Notes: generated from the letters alone by a model not told the origin. A DNA stretch of 64,000 bases from Aplidium turbinatum (GCA_918807975.1 OU964918.1:4774001-4838000), one strand, 5' to 3'. Counted from the first letter of the stretch, positions 21,093-31,996 are shown. Translations and numbers: made by a program.

Positions 21093-21539
21093 TACTCAAA
21101 TAGAACATGATTTTAAATGCTTATTCTTTATTATCTACACTGCGGGGTAATAGTAATCTGCTACAAAACATCTTTGAACTTCGGCTACATCTGCCCTGTA
21201 AGTTAAAGCGACATTCAGCACAAATTATTATCAAATGATCGTGGTTAATAGTTCTTTGCATATTAACGATTATGTTGCTTAAATGGACTAATTGAATCAT
21301 AAGAAACATCCTCTATGACGTCACATGCGATGATTTTACTGTGGGAAAATTTCTGAAGCAGATCGTGATATTTATTCTGCACTTCCCTTGTAATCTTGAA
21401 CTTGCTTGGGGCAGACGTAAACTTTATTTTAAACGCTAAAATTTGCAAAGCTAATTAGTATTTTCGACTTGAAAACCGCAGGCATTCATTGCAATGAATG
21501 TAACATTAAGTGTAACCTTCACAATAAATGTAACTGAAC

Positions 21540-21935
21540 AAAGGTGTGTATGAGAGGAAGAGACAGGGTGAAGTCACTTCACTGAAGAGACAGGGTGAAG
21601 TCACTTCACTGAAGTGCGGTTACTCTTTGTGGTGTGCACTGTAAGAAATGAGGTTCTTAGACTGCTTGGCCACCTTTGCGCAACTGTGTGACTTGTTTGT
21701 TAAATTTCGTGTATTTTGGTTTTTCCTCAGTAGGCTATTTATTAGTTGTGGTTTTTGAAGGTGTGTATGAAAAGGAAGTGTATGAAAGGAAGAGACAGGG
21801 TGAAGTGCGGTTACTCCTTTTGGTGTGCACTGTAAGAAATGAGGTTCTTAGACTGCTTGGCCACCCTTGCGCAACTGTGTGACTTGTTGGTTAAATTTCG
21901 TGTATTTTTAGTTTTCTGCAGTGTTTATAAGTTGT
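21540..21935. repeat. Tandem duplication of about 200 bp
   Basis: Two head-to-tail copies (about 21540-21755 and 21756-21935) share long blocks such as 'agacagggtgaagt' and 'gaggttcttagactgcttgg'. Copy 1 also has an internal doubling of 'agacagggtgaagtcactt'. No coding content is convincing. Confidence 0.75.
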
Positions 21936-22152
21936 GGCTTTTGTAATCTGTTACTTTCTTTTCTATTGAGCTTTAATTTCATCATCGAAGCTGATTTTTT
22001 ACCCAAAACAAATAATTTAAAATTTACATAACGGTGAAAACGGTGAAAAAAACGATAGATGTGAAAAACGATAGACAGAGGGTAGACAGAAGTTTAAATC
22101 TTGTTGATAAACATTAACAAAAGTTTAAATCCAATATAGTTATTACTATCTG

Positions 22153-22199
22153 AAGTCTTTACAAATTGTTTCACCTAACGGCTCATCAGAAGGTCTTAT
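22153..22199 (-). ncRNA. Hammerhead-like ribozyme, family B, copy 2
   Basis: Core CTGATGA, stem II GCC(GTTA)GGT, GAAA, stem III ACAA/TTGT, potential cleavage after GUA. Stem I has three strong pairs next to the core, then mismatches. Compared with copy 1, stem III has G-C replaced by A-U on both sides, a compensatory change that supports the fold. Confidence 0.6.
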
Positions 22200-22235
22200 T
22201 CAAATAGAATAAGATTCAAATAGATTCTATTTGAA

Positions 22236-22282
22236 TAAGACCTTCTGATGATCCGTTAGGTGAAACAATTTGTAAAGGCTTC
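22236..22282 (+). ncRNA. Hammerhead-like ribozyme, family B, copy 3
   Basis: It has the same fold as copy 2 on the other arm. Core CTGATGA, stem II CC/GG closed by a T-T mismatch, GAAA, stem III ACAA/TTGT, cleavage after GUA, and stem I CCTT/AAGG with further AAG/CTT pairing. Confidence 0.62.
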
Positions 22283-23923
22283 AGATAGTAATAACTATAT
22301 TTGATTTAATTTGCTCTGTTTTGCCTTTTTGCTTAGCATTGATCACTTTTTGTAGTATTAATAGTTTTCATTGTTTTAATAAAAGTTTATGTTGATAAAT
22401 ATTTTCATGCAAAATTTGACGTTGTTGTGCTGAAAATTATAGTTACGGCCCGAAAGTGTTGTAGTCGCCATTTAATTTACGTTGATATTATGTAACTCGT
22501 GACCAGCCTCACTACATAATTACCTTCAGCGCTTTCTGGTCCAGACGTTGGAATTGATTACCACCACACTGCGCGTCGTAATCAATTAGCGATCTGTACC
22601 ACCTTCCTCAGTTGCATGCTTTGCATTTCTTTTCTTACTACAATATATATTGCGTTGCTTTTGTACACTCAGTCCAGGGGTGTTCACAGGGGAGTCTAGG
22701 TGGTACAATTGGACCCGGGCCCGGAATATTTAAGGGGCCGGATTTAAAAGATTCCCCGCGACTTCAAACATTATCAAGATCTTAATATAATCAGATCTAA
22801 AGCAATTGCCATCAGAGGTTAAAACAGAGTATCCCTTTCAGCTGTCAGATGGTAAAGTACAGGGCCCACTGGGCCACTGGGCCTACTGGGCCTACTGGCC
22901 ACTGGGCCTACTGGATGGTAAAGTACAGGGCCTACTGGGTGCCGGGCCCACTTCAGCTTTCTGGTGGTAAAATAACCACTTCTGTCACCAAACAGTAAAA
23001 TAAGATTTTAGTCTAGTAAGTTATAGTGATTTCCCTAACCACGACTATTTGCCGAAACACAAATTCAAAATAAACAGGCTAATATTTGTTCAAACTCAAA
23101 AACTGAAATGGCACAGGTAAGAAGATTACTATCTCTGTTTCTGCTCTAAAAATTAGACTAAAACCGCTATTCCGATTGCAGCAATCAGCAAATGTTTGAC
23201 CTAGGCCCAAACACCTTTCACATATGAAATTGAAAACTTTATGACTCTCTGCACTGCTGTAAATTCTTGTGGTGAGCCTAGAATGACCAGTGAAACATCA
23301 ATGGAATCGGGAAGTAATACTCTAGCGCAGCAGTTCTCAACCGTTGGGCCATGGCTCACTAGTGGGCCATGGAAAAATTTTAAGGTGGGCCACAGACCTA
23401 TTTAAAAATTTGTCAGCGTTAGTGAAAGATTTAGTTTCATTTGTGTTACTATAGTTAATTTGACACTTGTGTGTTTTGTTTAGTTGTTTTGATTGCAATG
23501 AATGAATGGTGATTGATGCTGCTGTAATTTGCTGCAGAATGGTACTGTAATTCCCATTCTAATTATTGAAATAATAACTTGGGTGGCGTGATGTAATCAA
23601 ATGTAACCGACCGACCAATCAGATTATAGTTCTAGGTGGGGGTTGCTTAAAGTTATTCCAATGCGATGTCCAGCCACACTGTCACAGTGGTTGCTAACGT
23701 TTGTTTTCGAACTTCGAAATTGTCTGTAAGCATAGGGTTGCTTATTTTAAGTTTGCAAATGTCATGTAAACACTAGTGTGCGTTTCACCGTTATTGTGTT
23801 TCACGAGCAGTGTTCTCTTTATGCTAGTTCTAGTTGGCAAAATAGGTCGGTGTGTCAACTCAATTTATAATAATAGGCAAAAAAATATATATAAATTTAA
23901 ATTTAGCTTAGTGCTGCAAAATG

Positions 23924-24040
23924 TTTTTTTTTAAAGAAATATGGAACACTTCACGATTTTGCGTGTCATCCTTGCGCAGAGGCTATGCTAATCTTTCCTG
24001 TCTCGTTCCAATTTTAGTATATGTACTGCCGAAGCAAGTA
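23924..24040 (-). pseudogene. U6 snRNA retropseudogene
   Basis: On the minus strand it follows U6 from the 5' TTGCTTCGGCAG through ACATATACTAAAATTGG, GATTAGCAT and GCGCAAGGATGACACGC to GTTCCATATTT. An A-run then replaces the usual T-run end. Direct repeats of about 13 bp (23911-23923 and 24038-24050, around CTGCAAAATG) flank it. The matching site in the 56-kb hAT copy (near 57910) is empty. The essential ACAGAGA box is changed to ACAGGAA. All this points to a LINE-mobilised, non-functional copy. Confidence 0.9.
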
Positions 24041-24584
24041 CTGCAAAATGTTGTTAGTCAAGAAATTCTTGCCACGCTGATAAGCACCGCAAGTGACAGT
24101 TGTCTATAAAAAACGAAAGACAGTTTTATAGACTCTCACAAAAAGGATGAAAAACCAACTCATTGCTTTAGAGGGAAGACTGTTCATGAATTACGATAGA
24201 ATTACGATTTTTCGTTGATTTCCACAAGCGTTTGTTTCATGTTGCCTGGTTTCTTTTTCCCTGTTATTGGAGCCTATTTTTCGCTGATATGTTTGCAGGT
24301 CACTATTGTTGCCTGTATTGCGATGTGTCAAACATTTCCTTGTTTATTGAAACTAGTAATTGCAAGATATCCTTTGCGAAGCGAAGTGACAACACCACTC
24401 TTGCTTGGCGATGAATATTCTTATGAAACCGCTCGCCTCGCTATAAGTGCGCACAACAAGTGGCCTCGTTTATTAGGCACTGTTAAAAAAGTCAAAAGTG
24501 TTGTAAAAGGAGCTTGGCCTGGCTGTAGCGTTGTTCGAATAATTTTGTTGCTGCGGTATTCTAACATAAATATGAACAACATGT

Positions 24585-24883
24585 CGCCGAGTGGTTAGCG
24601 CGTTGGGCTCGCAGTCGAGAGCCTGCATGTTCGACTCCAGCCACCCGCACTTGCTGTTGTTTCTCTGGGCAAGAAACTTTACGATAATTGCCTCTACCCA
24701 GTGATCGATTTCGAGTAATGGGTAGTACCAAATTTAGGTCATAAGTAGAGTAGACAACCGGAAACAGACATTGGCGTCGGCTGCAGCGTGGGTCAGGTGT
24801 ATGTCGGAAGGCGTACACCGATGCATAGCGCTCAAGTCCGCTTTCCCGCAATGCAGGATAAAGATGAACAAACAAACAAACAG
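24585..24883 (+). mobile_element. tRNA-derived SINE, family 1
   Basis: The A box (GCCGAGTGGTTAGCGCG) and B box (TGTTCGACTCC) are clear. The body is about 220 bp and the tail is (AAAC)n. ACATGT is present on both sides (24579-24584 and 24884-24889). The hAT copy at 56346 has the uninterrupted site near 56485. A 3' fragment of the same family lies at 57468-57548. Confidence 0.85.
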
Positions 24884-25884
24884 ACATGTAACGCTGGATA
24901 CTGGGTACGAATTGCGTTCTTTTCTAGCATAAGAGTCAACCTACCTAAAATTTTATCAGTGCGGCCCGCCACAGTTCTCCTTAGTGCCAAAGTGGCCCTC
25001 ATGCAAAAAAGGTTGGTGACCCCTGTTATAGGGAGTCACTTGCCTCCGTAAGGAGAAATTTTTAACTTAAAGGGAGGAATAATCGTGTTGAAAGGAATTG
25101 GGAAGAAACGTAACTTAAATCAAATGTGAGTTTATCTAAATAATCTATTGAAATGGTCAACTTATTTATGACTGAACACATAGTTTTAGTTGAGCTTTTA
25201 CAGCACTTTAGGATGTAATAGACCACTTTGTGATTAGGCTACAATTAAGTCATAGCCTAACTGAAAGTGGTAGCCTACTGAAACATCTGCGGATCTGTTT
25301 TTATTATTTTTTGTGAATTCTTGGGGGAAGAAATTGACGATACTTGTGCCTTTCAAAGGAAGAATACGACATTAATGTTGAGAACTACTGTAACTACAAG
25401 TTGGTCAATAACGTTCAGGAGCACGCATCTCATTGATGCACGGTTCAATAAATAACCTGTTTTGAAATGTTTTCTGCTGTTTTTTTGTTTTTAAACCTAT
25501 TTTGCAGTTTTTTTCTTGCATGAACAATTATTGGGCCATAATAATTTTTGTCCAACGAAAATGGGCCACGAAAGAAAAAAGGTTGGGAACCACTGCTCTA
25601 GCGCCATGTGACAAATAAAAACTCAAAAAATCAACCGCTAGATAGAGATAGTTAATTTTGCGGTTCAAGAAATTTTAAGATTGCGCAAGATTTGTTAAAT
25701 GACCATGCTTAAACGACGTCAATAAAAGTTTGTACACAACCTTTATATTCATAACTTTGTCGATAAAGGGGGCCCGAAAATAAATTGGTACTGGGCCTGA
25801 GAAATTCTTTCAACGGCCCTGACTCAGTCAGTAAGTACAAAGAGGTAAATCGTTCACTTACTTGGTTGGCTACTATTATTATTA

Positions 25885-26681
25885 GGGCAACCAAAAGTCA
25901 ATAAAGTCAAAATTGTTCTGCCTTGACCAAAGTTTATAAAACGTCCATAAACTAAATTTTAGGCTGACACGAAGAGACGTTTCAAAGTTATTAGGTAAAA
26001 AAGTCATATTTCATGGTTAGGTTAAAATTTTCTTTTAACGTAGTTTTTCTTCTCTCTATTGATATTTTATTAAAGCTACACAGACCATTATGCATATAGT
26101 ATTGAGTTTTAGCTTCCTGATGTTCTCAAATTTGTCTTTAGCTAGCCTATAATTACGTTCAAGGTTAAACTATATATTCAAGCAAGAATCTGAAGGAATG
26201 ACATCAAGTGCATTGTGAAAATGGGACGAGATGATATTTCACCACATTTATATAGCCTGCTGAGGAACTCCCAAGCAACTTCTGTATTAGTAGAGAGAGC
26301 TTCTCCATTCTAGGAAAAATTTTGGCGAGAGACAGGAACTTCAAAGGCGATAATGTGAAACATTACTTAACATTGAACTATAATACTGCAGAACCCTCTC
26401 AGTAATTTCGGGATATTTAAAGACACTCCATATTTATCTTTTGCAGTTTTTCGAGTGACTTTCATTATATGTTCGTTAGCTGTGGTGTGGTTGAGTCTTC
26501 CACATTTTCCTTTTATTTCATTAGAAAATAAAGATATCCTTACCTAACGATTTGATTTCTAATATGCTTTGTATTTCGCATGTGGGTTGCAAACGCAAAA
26601 AGTTATGGGTCAAAATTAGGTCAAAATTTGTAAATTATAAAGTCAAAATTTCAAGTTTTTAGGTCAAAAAATTGGTTGCCC
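25885..26681. mobile_element. MITE with GGGCAACCAA ends
   Basis: The inverted ends GGGCAACCAA are exact. The element lies in the LTR pieces at 25884 and 26682, within a (TTA)n stretch that obscures the target duplication. It has no coding region. Confidence 0.75.
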
Positions 26682-26793
26682 TATTTATTATTATTACTAC
26701 TACGTTGTATGTCGACAGTCTAATTGTCACTGCGACCTTTCTTACTTCATTTTTATGTAGCCTACATGTCTAAATATACAACAGGCCCGAAAG

Positions 26794-27762
26794 TAGGCTC
26801 CTTGTATCGGGGGAGAAAGGCTAGTAGGCTAATATTAAGACTAATAAGGCTAGACCTATTTTAAACAAGTTTACCGTTAAGAATTTTGTCGTGGAGTAGA
26901 TTTGTACATGGACTTGCCCTGAACTAAATACAAAAATGATCATGCATTTTACTACACTAACGAGCAAAAAGGCTGTTGAGGTTTCGAAATGGATTTTAGG
27001 CAGTGGCGGATCCAGGGGGCGATTGGGGAAATTGCTCCCCTTAAAACATACAAAAAAAAATTTAATCATTGAAGATAAGCTATGTTGCTGTTGTGATAGG
27101 AGTTGGGTGGAAATTTCAAAAACATTATAGCCTACAAAAGGTCATAGGATATTTTGTTGTACCCTAATCAGGGCGAAAATGTAAATTAGAATTAACTTCT
27201 CCCCTCTAATCACAGTGTGTGATTTATGAACATTGTGAATATTTTGTTGCGTACAGTTTTTTAAAAGTGTTTCAATTCAAAATTTTCACAATAATCACCA
27301 CATCCAAAATGCGTCATTGAACTGCAAATATGAGAATTTGAACTTGAATGTTACAAAAGTGACGTCACAATTTGTAATTGTGATGCATGAATGACTTCGT
27401 AGTTGAGGTTTCTTCGCAAATTAATCGCGATTTCATTGAATTGCTCACAAAGAAATATCAATAACTTCTCTAAACTTGTGGAATTTGCTCTATTTGTAGC
27501 GTTCGAACCAAAATCTTTATTTCAATCATTCTGAAAATTATAATTTCAATTTATGTACAAAAATTAGAGTTGAAATAGAACCAAAATTAATGCGAGTGAA
27601 AACAAAATTGTTCAATATAAACATAGACGTTACTTTTACATACTTTTATGCAGTTGCTCTGATAAATCTGTAAACTCAACATTTTTATGTAAAATGGTTT
27701 GTAGAGTCAAAATTTAATGTAACTAAACCAAATGAAATTGTTTAATATTTTAATTATTTATT
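26794..27762. other. Spacer with a hAT-like terminus
   Basis: At about 27002 'cagtggcggatccaggggg' looks like a hAT left end; I find no partner end. Otherwise this is AT-rich DNA upstream of the LDLa exon. I cannot point to a promoter. Confidence 0.4.
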
Positions 27763-28673
27763 ATGGTGATTAGAATAATCATGTTTGAGTTATTAACTAG
27801 TTGTTTGGTGTTTGTTAATTTGATGGTAACCACTGGTGGGTATAGATGCTGGAGTGGAGAAATCATTGCGGGCAACGTGAGATGTTCAGGAACTTACGAA
27901 TGCGATGATATGAGTGATGAATACTTGTGCTATCCTCCCCTTGGAAGTCAGTTCAACAATTCATGTCATTATTGGGATTACCATTTCACAGAAGAACAGA
28001 GATGTGATGGTTTCGCAAATTGCGACAATTGCTTCGATGAAGACAATTGCACTGACCCACTCAGGCGCAACTATCTTCGCTGCGATGACGGATCCGAGTG
28101 CGGACCATTAACTTTGTTATGTGATGGAAAAGTTTCTTGTCGTGACACATCAGATGAGAAACAAATCGGATTTGGTTTCAAGTGCAATGGTTTTCCTGCC
28201 GACAGAAGGTACCGAATTCAAAACTCTACAGCTGTTCCGTATCGATGCATTGTTCCACAACAATCTATGCTGCCAACGTCAAGCAAATTTGATAAAAGAC
28301 TTTCAGTCTGTTTTAACAATGAAGATGATTGTTATACGTTCAATGATAATGGGAAGCCAATCTTAAACATTTCCAAATGCTGGCCTTGTCTTGATGGAAC
28401 AATTATACAACGTCAGCAAGTGTGCGATACTGTGTTTGATTGCGCTGACTTATCGGACGAATGTTTATGCGAGAGACAATTTACCAGCGAGATTTGCGAT
28501 CCTTTGTTTCGTGATAACAATTGCTCCCGAAACGAAGTTCCATGTGCGTTAGGAACTAAATGCATCGATGTTCATCAAATATGTGATGGCTCTAACGACT
28601 GTTCTAATGGAACTGATGAAAAGCGCTGCAAAAATACTCCTGATTGTCCAACTGCAACAATTGAATGTTATAA
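27763..28673 (+). CDS. LDL-receptor class A repeat protein, 5' exon
   Basis: The open frame encodes about 303 residues. A hydrophobic start (MFELLTSCLVFVNLMVTTGG, second possible Met at residue 7) looks like a signal peptide, so the product is probably secreted or the ectodomain of a receptor. Cysteine-rich LDLa-like modules follow at about 29-56 (DDMSDE), 68-96 (CFDEDNC), 107-141 (CRDTSDE), 209-236 (CADLSDE) and 261-289 (CDGSNDCSNGTDE). The Asp/Glu clusters are the calcium-binding residues of this fold; the 162-206 stretch is also Cys-rich but looser. The frame meets TAA at 28675, but a strong donor (AA|GTAAGA) at 28674 says the exon ends at 28673 and the protein goes on in an exon I could not find. 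It is the only intact host coding sequence I can support. Ligand unknown. Confidence 0.8.
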
Positions 28674-29101
28674 GTAAGAAAGTGATTTTAAACGTTTGTT
28701 GTTAAAAGTTTTCAAGTACATTAACTACCATAATCATACTAAACTACCATAATTAAACTATGTAACTAAATTATCAAATGCGCATTGACATGTAGGTTAC
28801 TTTTAAAGATTGTTTTGCATTGATCACGTAAAAACGCATTGTCATATCGATGGATTTCAAGCCACCTAGAACGAGTAGACGCGTTAATTGATGAATACTG
28901 GAAATAATCCAGTGGCGGTTCTGCAGGAGAGGCAATGGAGACAAAACCTCTCATAAGTTTAGGCCAAAAACAAGTTTTCTATCACATTACGTTGTTATGA
29001 CTGATCTCTCACCTGTTGTCACTGAAAAGTGCCAGCTGATCATTTAAAGATCGATTTGTTACGTCACAGAATGTATTAATGCGTCATGCACATTTGAAGT
29101 A
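28674..29101. other. Intron or spacer with hAT-like end
   Basis: It begins with the donor of the LDLa exon. At about 28911 'cagtggcggttctgcagg' resembles a hAT terminus without a visible partner. No exon recognised. Confidence 0.4.
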
Positions 29102-29201
29102 CACTATTGCAGTGCTTTTTAACCCGTGGGATGATACGCACTTGTGCGGGTAAAAACATTGCAATGCGGATAACAAACCTGTTGCGGATGACCCAGACGA
29201 C

Positions 29202-29279
29202 AAAATCCGTCATTTTTACATTGATTTACCATCTGCAAACGTTGAATCAATCTAAAAATGACGGATTTTGTTGTCTGGG
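29202..29279. mobile_element. 78-bp foldback element
   Basis: About 36-bp inverted arms starting CCCAGAC and containing 'aaaatccgtcattttta'. It is absent from the related repeat at 4430-4870 (empty site around 4456), so it is a real insertion and not part of the repeat. Confidence 0.8.
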
Positions 29280-29896
29280 AAGGTGGATGAAAATTGCCCA
29301 TGATTTTGCTTTTCGTCATGTGCGGTTATTCAAATAAGCCTTATTGTAATTGACAATAGTCTTGTGTCTTTCCATTATGCCAACTCAGTCTTGTCACGTG
29401 TTGACTTCGTTATAAGGTTGCTGGTTCCGCGGTTTTCTGCAAAATTGGGCTAGCTTTGATTCAAAATCAAGAGAAAAATTCAGCAGTAGTCGCAGGTTGC
29501 AAGTTTTATAGTTTATAATGTAGATGTGTGTTACTTGTTCAAGTTTTGGCTTACAGTAAGGAAAGAACATGTGGCTGTTTTGCAACGCGTTTACGAGGCG
29601 AATGGTGTTTTTAACCGTGGAAACTGAACTGAATTTTGGGTCAGAACTCTAGATAAGTTGATTGGTGGTACAAAACTTGAAGATTGCGAGTGAAAGGTTG
29701 CTCATGACTTAGGCTATTTTATTCTGAAGATAGCTAAAGAAAGAGTCAGATGAAAACCTGCAGCTTCGAGCTACCATGAGCAACATTCTACTCGCGAACT
29801 CTTGATAGATTTAAAAAAATCCAGCCCATCCAAGCACTCAAAGTTTTGTGCAAAATCACACTACCTATATTTGGCTGAAAGGTAGGCACCTTAACG

Positions 29897-31864
29897 CAGG
29901 ACTTCCCAAACGTTTTTGCTAGCGACCCCTTTTAATCTCCAACAATTTTTCGCGACCCCTTACGATTAAAATGATGAACAGTGCGAAATATCCATTTGTG
30001 ATATTTATTAAAAAGCTTAGATCAGACGAAAACCAAAAACAATTTACTGGCACTCGGTTCAGTTTGTTTTTATTGTTTATATTTACTTCTGACCCTCACA
30101 ACGAATGGGTTAGCCCAGGGCCCGATTAACCATGAGGCACACGAAGCACAGGCCTCAGCCCCCTGGTTTTGGGGGCCCCCAATTTTTTTTACATTAGTAC
30201 CGTAGGCGTCAATACTTTTATAGGTTTCAAGCAGTGCCGTGTCAAGGGGGCCCGAGCCCACCATCTCAGGGGGCCCACAAATAATAGATTTTTGCGTTTT
30301 AGTAAAGTGTTTTTTGAGTTGCTAAAGTTCACTGCGTGTACTTGTCCATTAAGAAGATGATTTAGGCTCTTATTATACTAAAACATCTCAAATTTGGGCC
30401 TAACTACACTGAAATATCTCTAAAAACACCATTACTATCTAAAAACAAGTTAAAATGCGATAACGTTAGTAACATGATCTGCAGAAATGTATTTAACATA
30501 TAACAGGTTGGATGCAATTGAATATATGAATTCAAAAAGGGCCCAATTGCCACAAAGTGTTTTTGGTACAACTGTTTTAATTATTTTGGTCATTTACTTT
30601 TGTGGTGAAACTTTGATAATGATTATATGCTTAAACATACTGGTAAGAAGCATCATACCTAAAAAGTTCACTCAGTGAGGATTCTGTGGAGAAACTATAG
30701 AGAAGTTGAAGTGCAACTGCTGTAGTTGGGCCCATTTCAAAATCAATGGAAAAATTGCTAGGGTATTTTTTATGTGTTTACTGATATGTTTGAAAAATTT
30801 GGCAGTTTTTTTAAGTATCATTTAGAAGACATTGAAAGAAGTCGGAAAGCACAAATAGTGAAATAAAAAAAACAAAACTGGAGGACCCTTTTTGAATTCA
30901 CATATTCAATTTCTTTTCATTGAAAGAAATCGGAAAGCACAAAAAGTAAAATAAAAAAAATGGGGTTGGGTCCTTTGTGTTAGAAAGTTGTAGGTAGGCC
31001 TAAATTGGCTAAATTAATATTTATGAAGTTATAGCTATGCTTGAACTATTTGTTAGCCCATATTTCATCATTTGCAGAGACTATATGGCATTGCATTGAA
31101 AGCGATTGCCAACAGGGGCCCCTAAACTTAGCTGTGCCTCGGGCCCCCGTGAGCCTTAATCAGGGCCTGGGTTAGCCTACTGGAAACAAAACAAGAAAGC
31201 AAACAAGGTTTTGTTCAGTGTGATGGGTGTGACTGCCTTCTGCTACAAAGCAAGTCCAGCCGTGGCTCACTGTTAGTTAAAGCTGGTCTCAAGACGGTTT
31301 CAATGTTGCTTTGGTTGGAACGGTAGACGAAGTGAGAACATTTCAGATAAATCATTTTGAAATTTTGGTTTCCAGATGTTCAATTTTTTGATGAACGCAT
31401 CAATTTTAGACTTCAATGCAAAATATTGATGTTTTCTCCTAGGAGGGACAAACTAAATTAGTTTAGTTTTTCAAGCAAATTTGACATTTGACATAATTTC
31501 AAAAACTAGATGTTATTGAGAAAATGGTGGACCAACACTGAATTTTATTCTGTTGGAAAAATCACGATTTCGATTTTCAACGTTAATTGGCTAGTCATTT
31601 TAAAGCTTTGACTTTTGAAAGCCACCTTATTTCATGATGCAACAAAACAGTTTTTAACTCCGATTCCATTTCACCTCATAAATTGTCGAAAATACGGGCA
31701 GCCTATTGAGTGCGCGACTCTTAATAAAGTTAATAACTGTCACAGCATCTCGCACAGAAGTGTTAATATGCAGTACCTTGTACAAATTGGTATACTTTCT
31801 GCGACCCCTGAAGTTCGTAACGCGACCCCTTCTGGGGTCGCGACCTCTAGTTTGGGAAGCCCTG
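29897..31864. mobile_element. hAT G, nested in hAT F
   Basis: Terminal repeats CAGGACTTCCCAAAC on the left and CAGGGCTTCCCAAAC inward from the right. Flanks CCTTAACG (29889-29896) and CTTTAACG (31865-31872) match at 7 of 8 bases. 'gcgacccct' motifs lie near both ends. No transposase seen. It contains hAT H. Confidence 0.8.
30116..31169. mobile_element. hAT H, non-autonomous relative of the element at 14656
   Basis: Perfect 8-bp duplications (GGTTAGCC at 30108-30115 and 31170-31177). The termini CAGGGCCCGATTAACCATG and CAGGCCCTGATTAAGGC match those of the ZMYM-type hAT at 14656-17727. About 100-200 bp inside each end also aligns; the middle (30360-30960) is different and non-coding, with a doubled 'tcggaaagcacaaa' block at about 30841 and 30930. 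Confidence 0.88.
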
Positions 31865-31996
31865 CTTTAACGTACATCACTTGTAGAAAAAACGCATACG
31901 CAAATCAGCTGATTTCAATCATGTGATTCAACACGTGATATTCTGATCGTCTTTATCGAAAGATTTTGGTACAAAGAAATTTAACTGAATGCATCG

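Larger units (their letters stand above)
22125..22310. repeat. Near-perfect palindrome with two opposed hammerheads
   Basis: Arms of about 85 bp around a short centre near 22210. Each arm holds a hammerhead-like motif pointing away from the centre strand (listed separately). The arm sequence matches the repeat around 21044 and 61734, so this is two copies head to head. Confidence 0.85.
23685..25025 (-). mobile_element. hAT C, nested in hAT B
   Basis: The right end, read inward, is CAGGGGTCACCAACC and the left end is CAGTGGTTGCTAACG. A full-length relative in the opposite orientation lies at 56346-58153 and aligns almost end to end by eye. I do not see matching 8-bp duplications for this copy, so its left limit is uncertain. 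No transposase motif. It carries a SINE and a U6 retropseudogene, both absent from the 56-kb copy. Confidence 0.7.
23328..25595. mobile_element. hAT B, nested in hAT A
   Basis: Perfect 8-bp duplications (CTCTAGCG at 23320-23327 and 25596-25603). Terminal repeats CAGCAGTTCTCAACC and, inward from the right, CAGTGGTTCCCAACC; both are followed by a GGGCCA-rich segment. No coding region of its own. It contains hAT C. Confidence 0.88.
22675..25821. mobile_element. hAT A, non-coding, outermost of three nested hATs
   Basis: Perfect 8-bp duplications (ACTCAGTC at 22667-22674 and 25822-25829). Terminal repeats: CAGGGGTGTT on the left and CAGGGCCGTT on the right read inward. The left part holds a GGGCCCACT-type simple repeat at 22860-22960. 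No transposase seen. Its interior holds hAT B. Confidence 0.85.
22457..26783 (+). mobile_element. Solo LTR (Ty3/gypsy type), interrupted by several elements
   Basis: Fossil. Pieces at 22457-22674, 25830-25884 and 26682-26783 together correspond to one LTR beginning TGTTGTAG and ending ACAACA. They are related to the LTRs at 33105-33438 and around 43543-48197. GGCCCGAAAG flanks it on both sides (22447-22456 and 26784-26793). No internal region remains. It is split by the hAT at 22675-25821 and the MITE at 25885-26681. Confidence 0.8.

Noticed and set aside
23921-24109. Small protein starting MFFFKEIWN
   Set aside because: It is a translation of the U6 pseudogene and its flank.
24215-24598. 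Frame of 127 codons in the 24-kb region
   Set aside because: It lies in hAT C, is not preserved in the second copy of that element and has no motif.
30487-30675. Hydrophobic frame with a GTAAGA donor, first taken as a receptor exon
   Set aside because: It lies in the AT-rich non-coding middle of hAT H, shows no family motif, and such frames are expected in AT-rich DNA.
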